Both the position numbers and the translations under genes were made by a program. DNA of 8,347 nucleotides from Pseudomonadota bacterium. Lineage in GTDB: Bacteria; Pseudomonadota; Gammaproteobacteria; Burkholderiales; SG8-39. The stretch lies in contig JAJZUN010000096.1 in assembly GCA_021848555.1 (NCBI GenBank), positions 1 through 8,347 of the forward strand. The letters are read 5' to 3'. Shown piece after piece: positions 1 through 6,570 of this stretch (positions within the stretch are counted from its first letter, which is position 1; each line of letters starts with the position of its first letter). The notes beneath the pieces are model-generated. The model did not search any database and had not been told where the DNA came from. It was given only the letters and a program-made list of their open reading frames with translations.

Positions 1-860
1 CCCGTGCCATGTCGTCGCGAGGGAAGGCAAGGCCCTTCTCCCTGAAAGAAGTGCGGCACGATGCTTTCGAGGACAGAGTCGCTGTCGGTCGAAGTCAGGC
101 GTAGTTGGAGTCTGGGGGCGCTGGCCATGAGCGCGCGCAACTCGTCATTGGTCGAGCCGACGATTTGGGAAAGCCCATCCTGGTTTTCGAGCAGCGTGCC
201 TTCCGGCGGATCCCAGAGTCTCTGCCGCTCCGCTCGCACGGCTGCCGCAGGCATACCCCCGAGTGTCGCCACCACGCGGCGAAACAACTCCGACGAAAAG
301 GAAATCCAGCGGTCCCATGTACGCGAAGCAGGGACCAGAAAGAAGCCCAACTCGTGGAGCACCTTAGTATGGATCGTGCGCAGGTGCGCATCTTCCGCGA
401 ACGGATCACCCAGCGTGGCCTCATCATCCACGAAGAAGCGAAGCGTTTCAGCTTCCAGTTCGTCCAAATCGAAACGCGCAGCAAAACCGATCTGCACGGC
501 CAGGTCAGTATGCTGCGCGTCCGGCGCAGCGTTCAACGTCTTGGCCTTCGGATCGAACCATTTCTCGACGCCGCGTTCGGGGCTGAACCAAGACGAATGA
601 TGGTGGGGGTCGTTGGGCGTAAAACCCGTCACGGTGGCGATGCACAGTATCCGGGAAATTTCGTTGGGCTCGCTGCCATGAAAATCATGCTCGGTCAGGC
701 GGCGGACCAGCCGATCGCGCCCGAACAAGAGCGCCAGCGCCTCGATGATCGTGGTCTTGCCGGAATTGTTGGGGCCGACAAGAACCGAATGATCACCCAG
801 TGCGATATCTGCTGAACGAACGCCCCGGAACCCGTTGATTCTCAACCGAACGACTTTCAT
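1..860 (-). CDS. AAA ATPase, OLD/GajA-like, partial (3' end outside window)
   Basis: An open frame starts at ATG 858-860 and runs without a stop to the left edge, giving 286 residues. The start is supported by GGGAGG about 10 bases upstream and by the typical first strand of SMC/RecF/OLD-type ATPases (MKVVRLRINGFRG). Walker A is GPNNSGKT at residues 29-36. The last visible residues, LPSRRHGT (279-286), resemble the LP..RHGTG stretch that precedes the ABC-signature region in OLD-like ATPases. The middle part is a low-similarity insertion, as is usual in this class. Walker B and any C-terminal TOPRIM nuclease domain would lie outside the window, so nuclease activity cannot be judged. The gene begins 23 bases after the hsdS stop and is probably co-transcribed with hsdRMS. 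Known relatives include P2 Old, Gabija GajA, PARIS AriA and stand-alone AAA proteins carried in restriction operons. The family call is fairly firm; the exact system is open. Confidence 0.85.
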   Translation of the reverse strand, partial: MKVVRLRINGFRGVRSADIALGDHSVLVGPNNSGKTTIIEALALLFGRDRLVRRLTEHDFHGSEPNEISRILCIATVTGFTPNDPHHHSSWFSPERGVEKWFDPKAKTLNAAPDAQHTDLAVQIGFAARFDLDELEAETLRFFVDDEATLGDPFAEDAHLRTIHTKVLHELGFFLVPASRTWDRWISFSSELFRRVVATLGGMPAAAVRAERQRLWDPPEGTLLENQDGLSQIVGSTNDELRALMASAPRLQLRLTSTDSDSVLESIVPHFFQGEGPCLPSRRHGT

Positions 861-883
861 CTGGCTCTACCCTCCCAATCCGG

Positions 884-2023
884 TCATGAGAACACGCGTT
901 CCAGCGTCGCCGGGATGAGCGCGTCGTTGGCCTGCCGGATGGTGGCGTGGCGGGCCTTGAGTTCTGCCACCTTGGCTTGCAGGGCATCGAAGGTGCGCTG
1001 TACTGACCGTGATGGGATGGGTACCTGAATGGCCATCAGCTTCTCAAGGCCCAGGGTTCGGTTTCGGCCTGCTCCGCCGGGTGATGCCTCGCCAATCTTT
1101 TCCAGGCCAACATCGGTCAGGAAGTAGTAACGCAGAAACTCCGCAGTGGTATTTTCAGGGTCCACGCGACAGGTGATGAAGCGGTGCGACCCAAAGCGGC
1201 CAGCGTCTTCTGGTTGGGCAATGGCAATCGCACCCTCCCAGGCGAACACATTGGAAAAAAGCAGATCGCCAGGTTCGATGCGGAACAGTCGCTTCGTACC
1301 GACTTCGGCACCAGACAGCGACGGCTTGTGAAACGTGCCCTTGCCAAAGGAACGGATGCCGAGCTCTGGATAGCTGCCTTCAAGCTCGATGGAAATTTCC
1401 CGCCGCACCAGAGGCGCCACCTCCGCCATCGGTCGCATGGGCGCATCGGCGATGGCGTCACGAAAGCGCACGGCGAGCAGCCGGTCCGCGTCGCGCTCGA
1501 TGGCGTCAAGGTGTTGGTTAACCTGCCCCGCCTTGTCGGCCAGCGTGTCAAGGCGACCGACGATGGCTTGTTGTTCGGGTAGTGGCGGCAGGGTAATCTG
1601 CTGCGCGAGGAAGCGCTCTTCCTTGATGCGAACCCGGTTGGTCGTCCCTTCGCTCGCGGCTTTGCACAACTCCACGAAATGCCGAGAGCGCACCATCCAC
1701 CCCATGAATGCCGGATCGAACCGGGTGCTATCAACAAAGTCGAATGACGGAAAGTCATTGCTGACGATGGCGCCATCGAGCTCTTCGGGAACCAGACCGA
1801 TCGCGCCGTTACGCGCATCAATTTTGGAGAGGATCAGTTGATTCGCCCTTACAACGCGTCGTGGTGTCGTGACATCGGCACCGCGAACCTTGCCACGGCT
1901 AATGACGCCTTTACCCCAGAGACGGATCGTGACTTCGTCGTACTCGGCGTCCGGCGCACATAATGCCGGCTCGCTGGACCGGCAGAGCACAGCCCCAAGC
2001 GCCACCTTCGGCCACCGCCTCAT
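884..2023 (-). CDS. hsdS: Type I restriction-modification specificity subunit HsdS
   Basis: This 379-aa protein is the DNA-recognition subunit that directs HsdM and HsdR to a bipartite target. It has the standard two-part layout. TRD1 covers roughly residues 1-144 and is followed by a conserved helical spacer (LPPLPEQQAIVGRLDTL, from 145). TRD2 covers roughly 195-333 and is followed by a second helix (VPIPSRSVQRTFDALQAKV, from 334). The two halves are clear internal repeats offset by about 190 residues: IRLWGKG (33-39) matches IRSFGKG (223-229), and RGADV (47-51) matches SGAEV (237-241). The ATG (2021-2023) overlaps the hsdM TGA by four bases (ATGA), and GAGGTG lies just upstream, so translation is probably coupled to hsdM. 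The length is near the usual 380-450 aa and there is no truncation. The target sequence cannot be read from the protein by eye. Confidence 0.95.
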   Translation of the reverse strand: MRRWPKVALGAVLCRSSEPALCAPDAEYDEVTIRLWGKGVISRGKVRGADVTTPRRVVRANQLILSKIDARNGAIGLVPEELDGAIVSNDFPSFDFVDSTRFDPAFMGWMVRSRHFVELCKAASEGTTNRVRIKEERFLAQQITLPPLPEQQAIVGRLDTLADKAGQVNQHLDAIERDADRLLAVRFRDAIADAPMRPMAEVAPLVRREISIELEGSYPELGIRSFGKGTFHKPSLSGAEVGTKRLFRIEPGDLLFSNVFAWEGAIAIAQPEDAGRFGSHRFITCRVDPENTTAEFLRYYFLTDVGLEKIGEASPGGAGRNRTLGLEKLMAIQVPIPSRSVQRTFDALQAKVAELKARHATIRQANDALIPATLERVFS

Positions 2024-3816
2024 CCCTGCACCTCGGCCACCAGCGCTTCGATCTCGCCGAGCAGACGCAGCACATCCTCCTCCCCGGCGCGCATGGCGGC
2101 GACCAGGTCTTGCGGGTCGGCGTGTTCCAGCCCCTCGGCGGCGTGCGGGTTCTTGAGATCCAGGTTGTAGATTGGCCAGTAGAGCGCGTCGCCTTCGGCC
2201 TGCAGTTCCTTGGCGGCGGCTTCGTGGGCCTGCTGCCGGGCCTTCAGCTCACGCAACTGCGTTTGCAGCGCGGTCTTGTCGTCGTTCGCGGCGCTGCTCG
2301 TTGCTTGGTCTAGTTCGCGGATAGGCTTGCCTAACGCCAGCGCGCTGGCCCGTTCGGCTTCGGCCTTCTTCCAGTGCGGCGTGGCAGCTTCGATGGCAGC
2401 GGAGCGCTTGGCAGCAAAGTCTACCCGCCAAGCCTGCGGGCTTTCCTCACGCTTGTTCCACCAATCGAGCGCCGGCTGGAACGCCTCGAAGGGCAGCGGT
2501 GCAGTCTTGCTGTATTTCTTGCGCCCCTCGGGGTGGGACAGCTCGTAGTACCAGATCTCGTCCGTCGGGCCGCCACGCTGGAAGAACAGCAGGTTGGCCG
2601 GGATGTCGGTGTAGGGTGCGAACACGCCTTGCGGCAGGCGCACAATGGTGTGCAGTCGGAATTCCTTGAGCATCTCCTCCTTAATGACGGCGCAGACGCC
2701 ATCACCAAACAGGGTGCCGTTGGGCACGACGACGGCGGCACGGCCGCCCTGCTCGGCGCCGTGGCCGGCGTAGCGCAGCTTGCGCATGATGTACTGCAGG
2801 AACAGCAGCGCGGTTTCCGCCGTCTGCATGTTGGCCGGGAAGTTGGTCTTGATGCCGGCTTCTTCCTCGCCGCCGAAGGGCGGGTTGGTGAGAATCACGT
2901 CCACCCGCTCGCTGTGGCCGATCTCGGTGATGCGCCGCTCCAGCGTGTTGCCGTAGGCGATCTGTGGCGCTTCCAGCCCGTGCAGCAGCAGGTTCATCTG
3001 CGCCAGCATGTAGGGCAGCGGTTTGGCTTCCTGCCCGAACAGGGTGTCGCGCTGCAGGGTGCGGCGCTGGTCCGGGTTGGTCACCTGCTGGGCGATGTGG
3101 TCGTAGGCTTCCACCAGAAACCCGCCGGTGCCGCAAGCCGGGTCGAGCACCGTTTCGCCCAGGCGCGGGTCGATCACCCGCACCATGAAGCGCACGACCG
3201 GGCGCGGGGTGTAGAACTCGCCGGAGTCGCCGGCGGCGTCGCGCATCTCGCGCAGCATGGATTCGTACAGGTGAGAGAGGGTGTGGATCTCCTCGCTACT
3301 GCTGAAGTGGATACCGTTGATCTTGTTGATGATGTCGCGCAGCAGGTAGCCGCTGACCATCCGGTTCTGCACGCCGCGGAACACGTTGGCGATGACCTCG
3401 CGCTGGTTGCCTTTCTCGCCGCTGCCGGCCAGTCCGTGCAGATAGGCAAACAGGCCCGCGCCGCGTGAGCCGTCGGCGCGGTGGCATTCGTCCTGGTTGA
3501 TAAAGGCCAGCAGTTCGTCGCCGGTGAGGCCATCCTCGCGCGCGGCCCAGTCGCGCCAGCGGTAGGGTGCTTCGATGATGGGATGGTAGGGCTTGCCGTC
3601 GAGCTCCGCTTCTTCCTCGTGGACGACTTCGAGGTCGTCAAGGAACTTGAGGAACATCACCCAGGTGAGCAGCGGCAGGCGATCCACATCGCCATTCAGG
3701 CCCTTGTCCTTGCGCAGGATTTTGCGGGCGCTGCCGATCAGCGCCGACAGGTTGTCGCGCGTAGTCAGGGGTGCCTTGGCACGTTTGGGTCTGCTTTTTT
3801 TTTCGGTTGCGGCCAT
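2020..3816 (-). CDS. hsdM: Type I restriction-modification DNA methyltransferase subunit HsdM
   Basis: This 598-aa protein is an N6-adenine DNA methyltransferase that uses S-adenosylmethionine and modifies target adenines in complex with HsdS. An HsdM N-terminal helical domain occupies about residues 18-150. The SGEFYTPRPVV stretch (198-208) that typically precedes the catalytic domain is present. The SAM-binding motif I is DPACGTGGF (225-233) and the catalytic motif IV is NPPF (311-314). Residues about 465-545 are charged and Ala/Glu/Lys/Gln-rich, a probable coiled-coil extension that makes the protein longer than the roughly 490-530 aa of classical EcoKI and EcoAI HsdM. The ATG at 3814-3816 follows the hsdR stop by 14 bases, with AGAAG seven bases upstream as a modest ribosome site. 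Codons 5-8 contain a run of nine A, an unusual homopolymer so close to the start. Confidence 0.97.
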   Translation of the reverse strand: MAATEKKSRPKRAKAPLTTRDNLSALIGSARKILRKDKGLNGDVDRLPLLTWVMFLKFLDDLEVVHEEEAELDGKPYHPIIEAPYRWRDWAAREDGLTGDELLAFINQDECHRADGSRGAGLFAYLHGLAGSGEKGNQREVIANVFRGVQNRMVSGYLLRDIINKINGIHFSSSEEIHTLSHLYESMLREMRDAAGDSGEFYTPRPVVRFMVRVIDPRLGETVLDPACGTGGFLVEAYDHIAQQVTNPDQRRTLQRDTLFGQEAKPLPYMLAQMNLLLHGLEAPQIAYGNTLERRITEIGHSERVDVILTNPPFGGEEEAGIKTNFPANMQTAETALLFLQYIMRKLRYAGHGAEQGGRAAVVVPNGTLFGDGVCAVIKEEMLKEFRLHTIVRLPQGVFAPYTDIPANLLFFQRGGPTDEIWYYELSHPEGRKKYSKTAPLPFEAFQPALDWWNKREESPQAWRVDFAAKRSAAIEAATPHWKKAEAERASALALGKPIRELDQATSSAANDDKTALQTQLRELKARQQAHEAAAKELQAEGDALYWPIYNLDLKNPHAAEGLEHADPQDLVAAMRAGEEDVLRLLGEIEALVAEVQG

Positions 3817-3830
3817 TCAGAAGCTTCTCG

Positions 3831-6233
3831 TCATTGGTAAAGGGCTGTCTGCAGGCGCGAGACGGCTTCCTTGAAGAGTTTGATCCCGCCGAAGTGCCGG
3901 GTGGCGATTTCGGAGGGGCTGCCGAAGCGGTCGAAGGGCTGCACCTTCATCAGCTCGGACAGAGCGTTGAACTGTACGATGCCGCGCTCGATGTACTTGT
4001 CGAGCAACAGTGTGAGGATTTCGCGGGCTGCATCGCCGTACTGGCCGAACAGATCCTGCGCTGCCTTCCTGGCCTGTTCAGCGCGTTGGCGGCGGGTGAG
4101 CAGCGGCGCGTTCCATGCAAGATGGCACAGCAGATCGAATGGGTCGGCGTCGCGCTGGTCGGTGCTGGCCGCTAGTTCCTCGAAGCTGATGCCGCGCTCG
4201 GTCAGCTCACGCAGCACCTCGGCGCGAGTGTCGGAGTTGGCCCAGGCCGATTGCAGCGCATCGCGGGTCGGGTACAGGGTGCGGACGGTGCGGCCCGAGT
4301 ATTCGGTGTACTTGACCACCTGGAGCTTCTTGCCTTCGGTGTCGAGGTCGTAGACGAGATGGCCAATCACCTCGACATCGCCGCCATCGACGTAAAACTT
4401 GCGTGGCTCCTCTGGCGGTTCGGTGACGATCTCGCCCCGGTCTTCGTCGGTGTCCGTGGTGTCTAAGGTGTAGTCGGCCGGCGACTCTTCGACACCGGGC
4501 GGCGTTTCGATGACCGACTCGACGGTGTCGCCGGTGTCATCAATGGTCACTTCCTCGATGCGCGCGGGGTCGCCATCGAAATCCGGATCGGCGAAATGCC
4601 GGGTGGCGGTGCCGGTGAAATCGATGATATTGAAGTATTCCTTGCCGTAGTCGACCTTCAGCCGTGTGCCGCGCCCGATGATCTGCTTGAACTCGGAACG
4701 GGATCCGACCACCCGCGCCAGCACCACGTTCTTGACCATCTCGGCGTCGACGCCGGTGGTCAGCAATTGCGAGGTGGTCAGGATCACCGGCGTGGGTTTG
4801 TCCACGTCCTGAAAGTGCGCGAGATGGGTGAGGCCAATAGCGCCTTCGTCGGCGGTGACGCGGCAGACGTAATCGGGGTATGGCTTGACCAGGTCGCTGT
4901 TGAGGTTGACCAGCTCCTGGCGGATTTCGGCTGCGTGTTCCTGGTCGACGCAGAACACGATGGTCTTGGCGAAGCGGTCGGTGCCCTTGAGGAAGTCGGA
5001 TAGGTGCTTCGCAATCGCCTTGGTGCGCGCACGCAGGGCGATGACGCGCTCGAAGTCCTTGGTCTGGTATTCGTCGTCCGGCACCGGGCGTCCGAAGCGA
5101 TCGAGTTCGTCCTTCGAAGGCCGCCAACCGGCGGCATCCACGGTGGTAATGACGCGATGCACGCGATAGGGCGCAAGGAAACCATCCTCGATGCCTTGGC
5201 GCAGGCTGTAGGTGTAGACCGGGTTGCCGAAGTATTCGTAGCTGTCGCGCGATTCTTCGCGCAGCGGCGTGGCCGTCATGCCGAACTGCACGGCGGGCGC
5301 GAAGTAGTCGAGCACCGCACGCCAATTGCTGTCGTTGCGACTGGAGCCGCGATGGCATTCGTCGATGATGATTAGGTCGAAGAAGTCGGGTCGGTATTGA
5401 CGGAACACGTCTTCGTTGGCGGTGGACAGCGCCTGATAGATGCCGAAGTACATGTCCCGGCTCTGACTAACGTCACCACCGGCGATCTTGTGACGGGCGT
5501 CGCCAAACGGCGCGAACATTTTGGCCATTGGGTCATCGACCAGAATGTTGCGGTCCGCCAGGAACAGGATCTTCGGGCGGCGGTACTCACCGGCGCGGTT
5601 CCAGCGACTGTTCCATAGCTTCCAGCAGAGCTGAAACGCCACGCAGGTCTTGCCGGTGCCGGTAGCGAGTGTGGCGAGCACGCGCTTCTGACCGAGCAGG
5701 ATGGCTTCGATCACACGGTTGATCGCGATTTGCTGGTAGTAGCGCGGCACCTTGCCCGAGACCAGGTTGAACGGTTCGAGCAGGTGGGTTGTGGCCGGAT
5801 CGGGGAGCGCAGTGGCGGCGGTCAGCCGTTGCCAGAGTTCGGCGGGCGTGGCGAAGCGATCCACCTCGCGCTCGGTGCCGGTGGTGTAATCGATCTCGAT
5901 GATGCGGTGGCCGTTGGTGGCATAGGCGAATTTCAGGCCGAGGATCTCGGCGTAGTCCTTGGCCTGCTGCACACCGGATTCCGCTGGCAGTCCCAGTTCC
6001 TTCGCTTCCACGACGGCCAACGGGTAGTCGCGCCGGTAGTAGAGCAGGTAGTCCGCACGCTTCTGCTTACCACGGCGCACGCGACCGCCTGTGACGATGA
6101 TGCGGCCATTGGTGAAGGTCCGCTGCTCGCCGATCACGTGCGGCGCATTACCCCATCCGGCCTCCACCAGCTTAGGCGTTACCAGCGCCCGGCAGGTGTC
6201 GGCCTCGGTCATGATCTGGGTCGTTGCCGTCAT
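3831..6233 (-). CDS. hsdR: Type I restriction enzyme motor/endonuclease subunit HsdR
   Basis: This 800-aa protein is the ATP-dependent translocase and nuclease of the complex. The N-terminal PD-(D/E)XK nuclease shows D61 and VVEAK (E76, K78). The superfamily 2 motor follows: Walker A GTGKT (192-196), DECH (291-294), TATP (320-323), a motif V-like LLTTGVDAE, and motif VI QIIGRGTR (517-524). An Asp/Glu-rich linker covers about 548-618, then a C-terminal domain like that of EcoEI-type R subunits. The length matches the EcoAI/EcoEI (type IB) group, about 810 aa, rather than EcoKI (about 1170). I chose the ATG at 6231-6233 because AGGTGG lies just upstream and the protein then begins MTATTQIMTEADTCR, close to usual HsdR N-termini. 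The frame stays open to 6449, but that extension runs through palindromic leader DNA and looks non-coding. ATG 6210-6212 is an alternative without a ribosome site. Confidence 0.96.
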   Translation of the reverse strand: MTATTQIMTEADTCRALVTPKLVEAGWGNAPHVIGEQRTFTNGRIIVTGGRVRRGKQKRADYLLYYRRDYPLAVVEAKELGLPAESGVQQAKDYAEILGLKFAYATNGHRIIEIDYTTGTEREVDRFATPAELWQRLTAATALPDPATTHLLEPFNLVSGKVPRYYQQIAINRVIEAILLGQKRVLATLATGTGKTCVAFQLCWKLWNSRWNRAGEYRRPKILFLADRNILVDDPMAKMFAPFGDARHKIAGGDVSQSRDMYFGIYQALSTANEDVFRQYRPDFFDLIIIDECHRGSSRNDSNWRAVLDYFAPAVQFGMTATPLREESRDSYEYFGNPVYTYSLRQGIEDGFLAPYRVHRVITTVDAAGWRPSKDELDRFGRPVPDDEYQTKDFERVIALRARTKAIAKHLSDFLKGTDRFAKTIVFCVDQEHAAEIRQELVNLNSDLVKPYPDYVCRVTADEGAIGLTHLAHFQDVDKPTPVILTTSQLLTTGVDAEMVKNVVLARVVGSRSEFKQIIGRGTRLKVDYGKEYFNIIDFTGTATRHFADPDFDGDPARIEEVTIDDTGDTVESVIETPPGVEESPADYTLDTTDTDEDRGEIVTEPPEEPRKFYVDGGDVEVIGHLVYDLDTEGKKLQVVKYTEYSGRTVRTLYPTRDALQSAWANSDTRAEVLRELTERGISFEELAASTDQRDADPFDLLCHLAWNAPLLTRRQRAEQARKAAQDLFGQYGDAAREILTLLLDKYIERGIVQFNALSELMKVQPFDRFGSPSEIATRHFGGIKLFKEAVSRLQTALYQ

Positions 6234-6262
6234 CGAGGCCACCTGTTCTGGTTGTTGGTCAT
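6230..6262 (-). CDS. Possible 10-aa leader peptide overlapping the hsdR start
   Basis: A short frame MTNNQNRWPR begins at ATG 6260-6262, directly after a G-rich stretch (AGGGGGG). It stops with a TGA that overlaps the hsdR ATG as ATGA (6230-6233). If translated, terminating ribosomes would be placed on the hsdR start, giving coupled expression. The G tract sits closer to the ATG than is usual for a Shine-Dalgarno sequence, and so short a frame can arise by chance, so this is tentative. Confidence 0.25.
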   Translation of the reverse strand: MTNNQNRWPR

Positions 6263-6265
6263 CCC

Positions 6266-6278
6266 CCCTGCGGCAGGG
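6266..6278 (-). other. Small hairpin in the hsdR leader
   Basis: CCCTG-CGG-CAGGG forms a perfect 5-bp stem with a 3-base loop, 33-45 bases upstream of the hsdR start and just ahead of the G-rich stretch. It could affect ribosome access to the start region. There is no T run after it on either strand, so it is not a terminator. Confidence 0.35.
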
Positions 6279-6301
6279 TGAAGAGGGAGGTTTGGCGCAT
6301 T

Positions 6302-6433
6302 GCTTTGGCTCCGGCATCCGATGCGAGCCAAATCGAAAATCACGCCAGGACAAAGAGTTACGGCGAATTTTCTGGCTTTTGGCTCGGCGGTTTGGCGCAA
6401 GGCGGACAGATAGGCCAACCCTTGAGCCAAAGC
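6302..6433. repeat. Nested palindromic element upstream of hsdR
   Basis: The outer arms GCTTTGGCTC (6302-6311) and GAGCCAAAGC (6424-6433) are a perfect 10-bp inverted repeat. The same core recurs inverted inside: GAGCCAAA (6325-6332) and TTTGGCTC (6378-6385). The inner pair extends with GAAAAT/ATTTTC (6335-6340 and 6367-6372) and CGCC/GGCG (6343-6346 and 6362-6365), a 61-base imperfect hairpin. Alternatively, 6304-6311 can pair with 6325-6332, closing a local hairpin with GCAT-CCG-ATGC at its tip, and 6378-6385 with 6424-6431. An 11-bp direct repeat, GGTTTGGCGCA, occurs at 6289-6299 and 6389-6399. The layout fits a small non-autonomous or REP-like element, or a leader with two exclusive folds. 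I see no target-site duplication and no transposase. Confidence 0.6.
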
Positions 6434-6442
6434 CTTCCCGGC

Positions 6443-6470
6443 TTGACAAACAGCCCGTCTGGGATACACT
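6443..6470 (+). promoter_or_regulatory. Sigma70-type promoter, plus strand
   Basis: A perfect -35 box TTGACA (6443-6448) is separated by 16 bases from a -10-like TACACT (6465-6470). The predicted start is near 6477. It points away from hsdR and against the direction of all genes in the window, and the terminator at 6518-6559 lies a short distance downstream, so it appears to drive a small RNA. Confidence 0.65.
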
Positions 6471-6476
6471 TTCACG

Positions 6477-6559
6477 TTGAGTTCACTGCCTATCGGCTTT
6501 GAACCTATCGAGGTCTCGGCCGCTGAACCCGCGTAGCGAATCAGCGGCCTTTGTTTTTT
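6477..6559 (+). ncRNA. Putative small RNA with two hairpins and a terminator
   Basis: A unit of about 83 bases lies between the promoter (6443-6470) and the terminator (6518-6559), with no open frame of useful size. Hairpin 1 (6481-6504) is symmetrical: GTTCA-CT-GCC-TATC-GGC-TT-TGAAC. A weak second hairpin (6503-6514) is ACCT-ATCG-AGGT. The sequence CCTATCG occurs in both (6489-6495 and 6504-6510) and is exposed in or near both loops, a layout seen in RNAs with repeated target or protein-binding sites. It is convergent with the nuclease-like gene ending at 6571 and antisense to any transcript reading from that gene into hsdR, so it could act on read-through or on the hsdR leader. I do not recognise a known RNA family. 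The exact 5' end is estimated. Confidence 0.55.
6518..6559 (+). terminator. Rho-independent terminator, plus strand
   Basis: A perfect 9-bp stem GGCCGCTGA (6518-6526) / TCAGCGGCC (6541-6549) encloses a 14-base loop with a further CGC-GTA-GCG pairing. It is followed by TTTGTTTTTT (6550-6559). The T run is on the plus strand only, so it ends plus-strand transcription; on the minus strand no T run follows the stem. Confidence 0.85.
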
Positions 6560-6570
6560 CTGGGCTGCCA

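Noticed and set aside
61..815. Plus-strand open frames at the left edge
   Set aside because: They mirror the minus-strand ATPase, which has a Walker A motif, a ribosome site and an open frame to the edge.
2374..3468. Long plus-strand open frame (364 codons) antisense to hsdM
   Set aside because: It is a mirror frame of a GC-rich gene with His/Val/Gly/Arg bias and no domain; hsdM on the other strand is certain.
3795..3803. T9 run as a terminator for plus-strand transcription
   Set aside because: No GC-rich stem precedes it on the plus strand and it lies inside the hsdM coding region.
4540..5358. 272-codon minus-strand frame inside hsdR
   Set aside because: It is out of frame with hsdR, Arg/His/Pro-rich shadow composition, and the hsdR helicase motifs cover the same bases.
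6302..6433. Full insertion sequence
   Set aside because: At 132 bp it has no transposase and I see no flanking target-site duplication, so only a repeat or MITE-like call is justified.
6234..6449. N-terminal extension of hsdR by 72 codons
   Set aside because: It runs through palindromic leader DNA, is rich in Arg and Ser with no family similarity, and the start at 6233 has a ribosome site and a typical HsdR N-terminus.
6481..6559. CRISPR array
   Set aside because: There is only one repeat-like unit, no spacer series, and no cas genes in the window.
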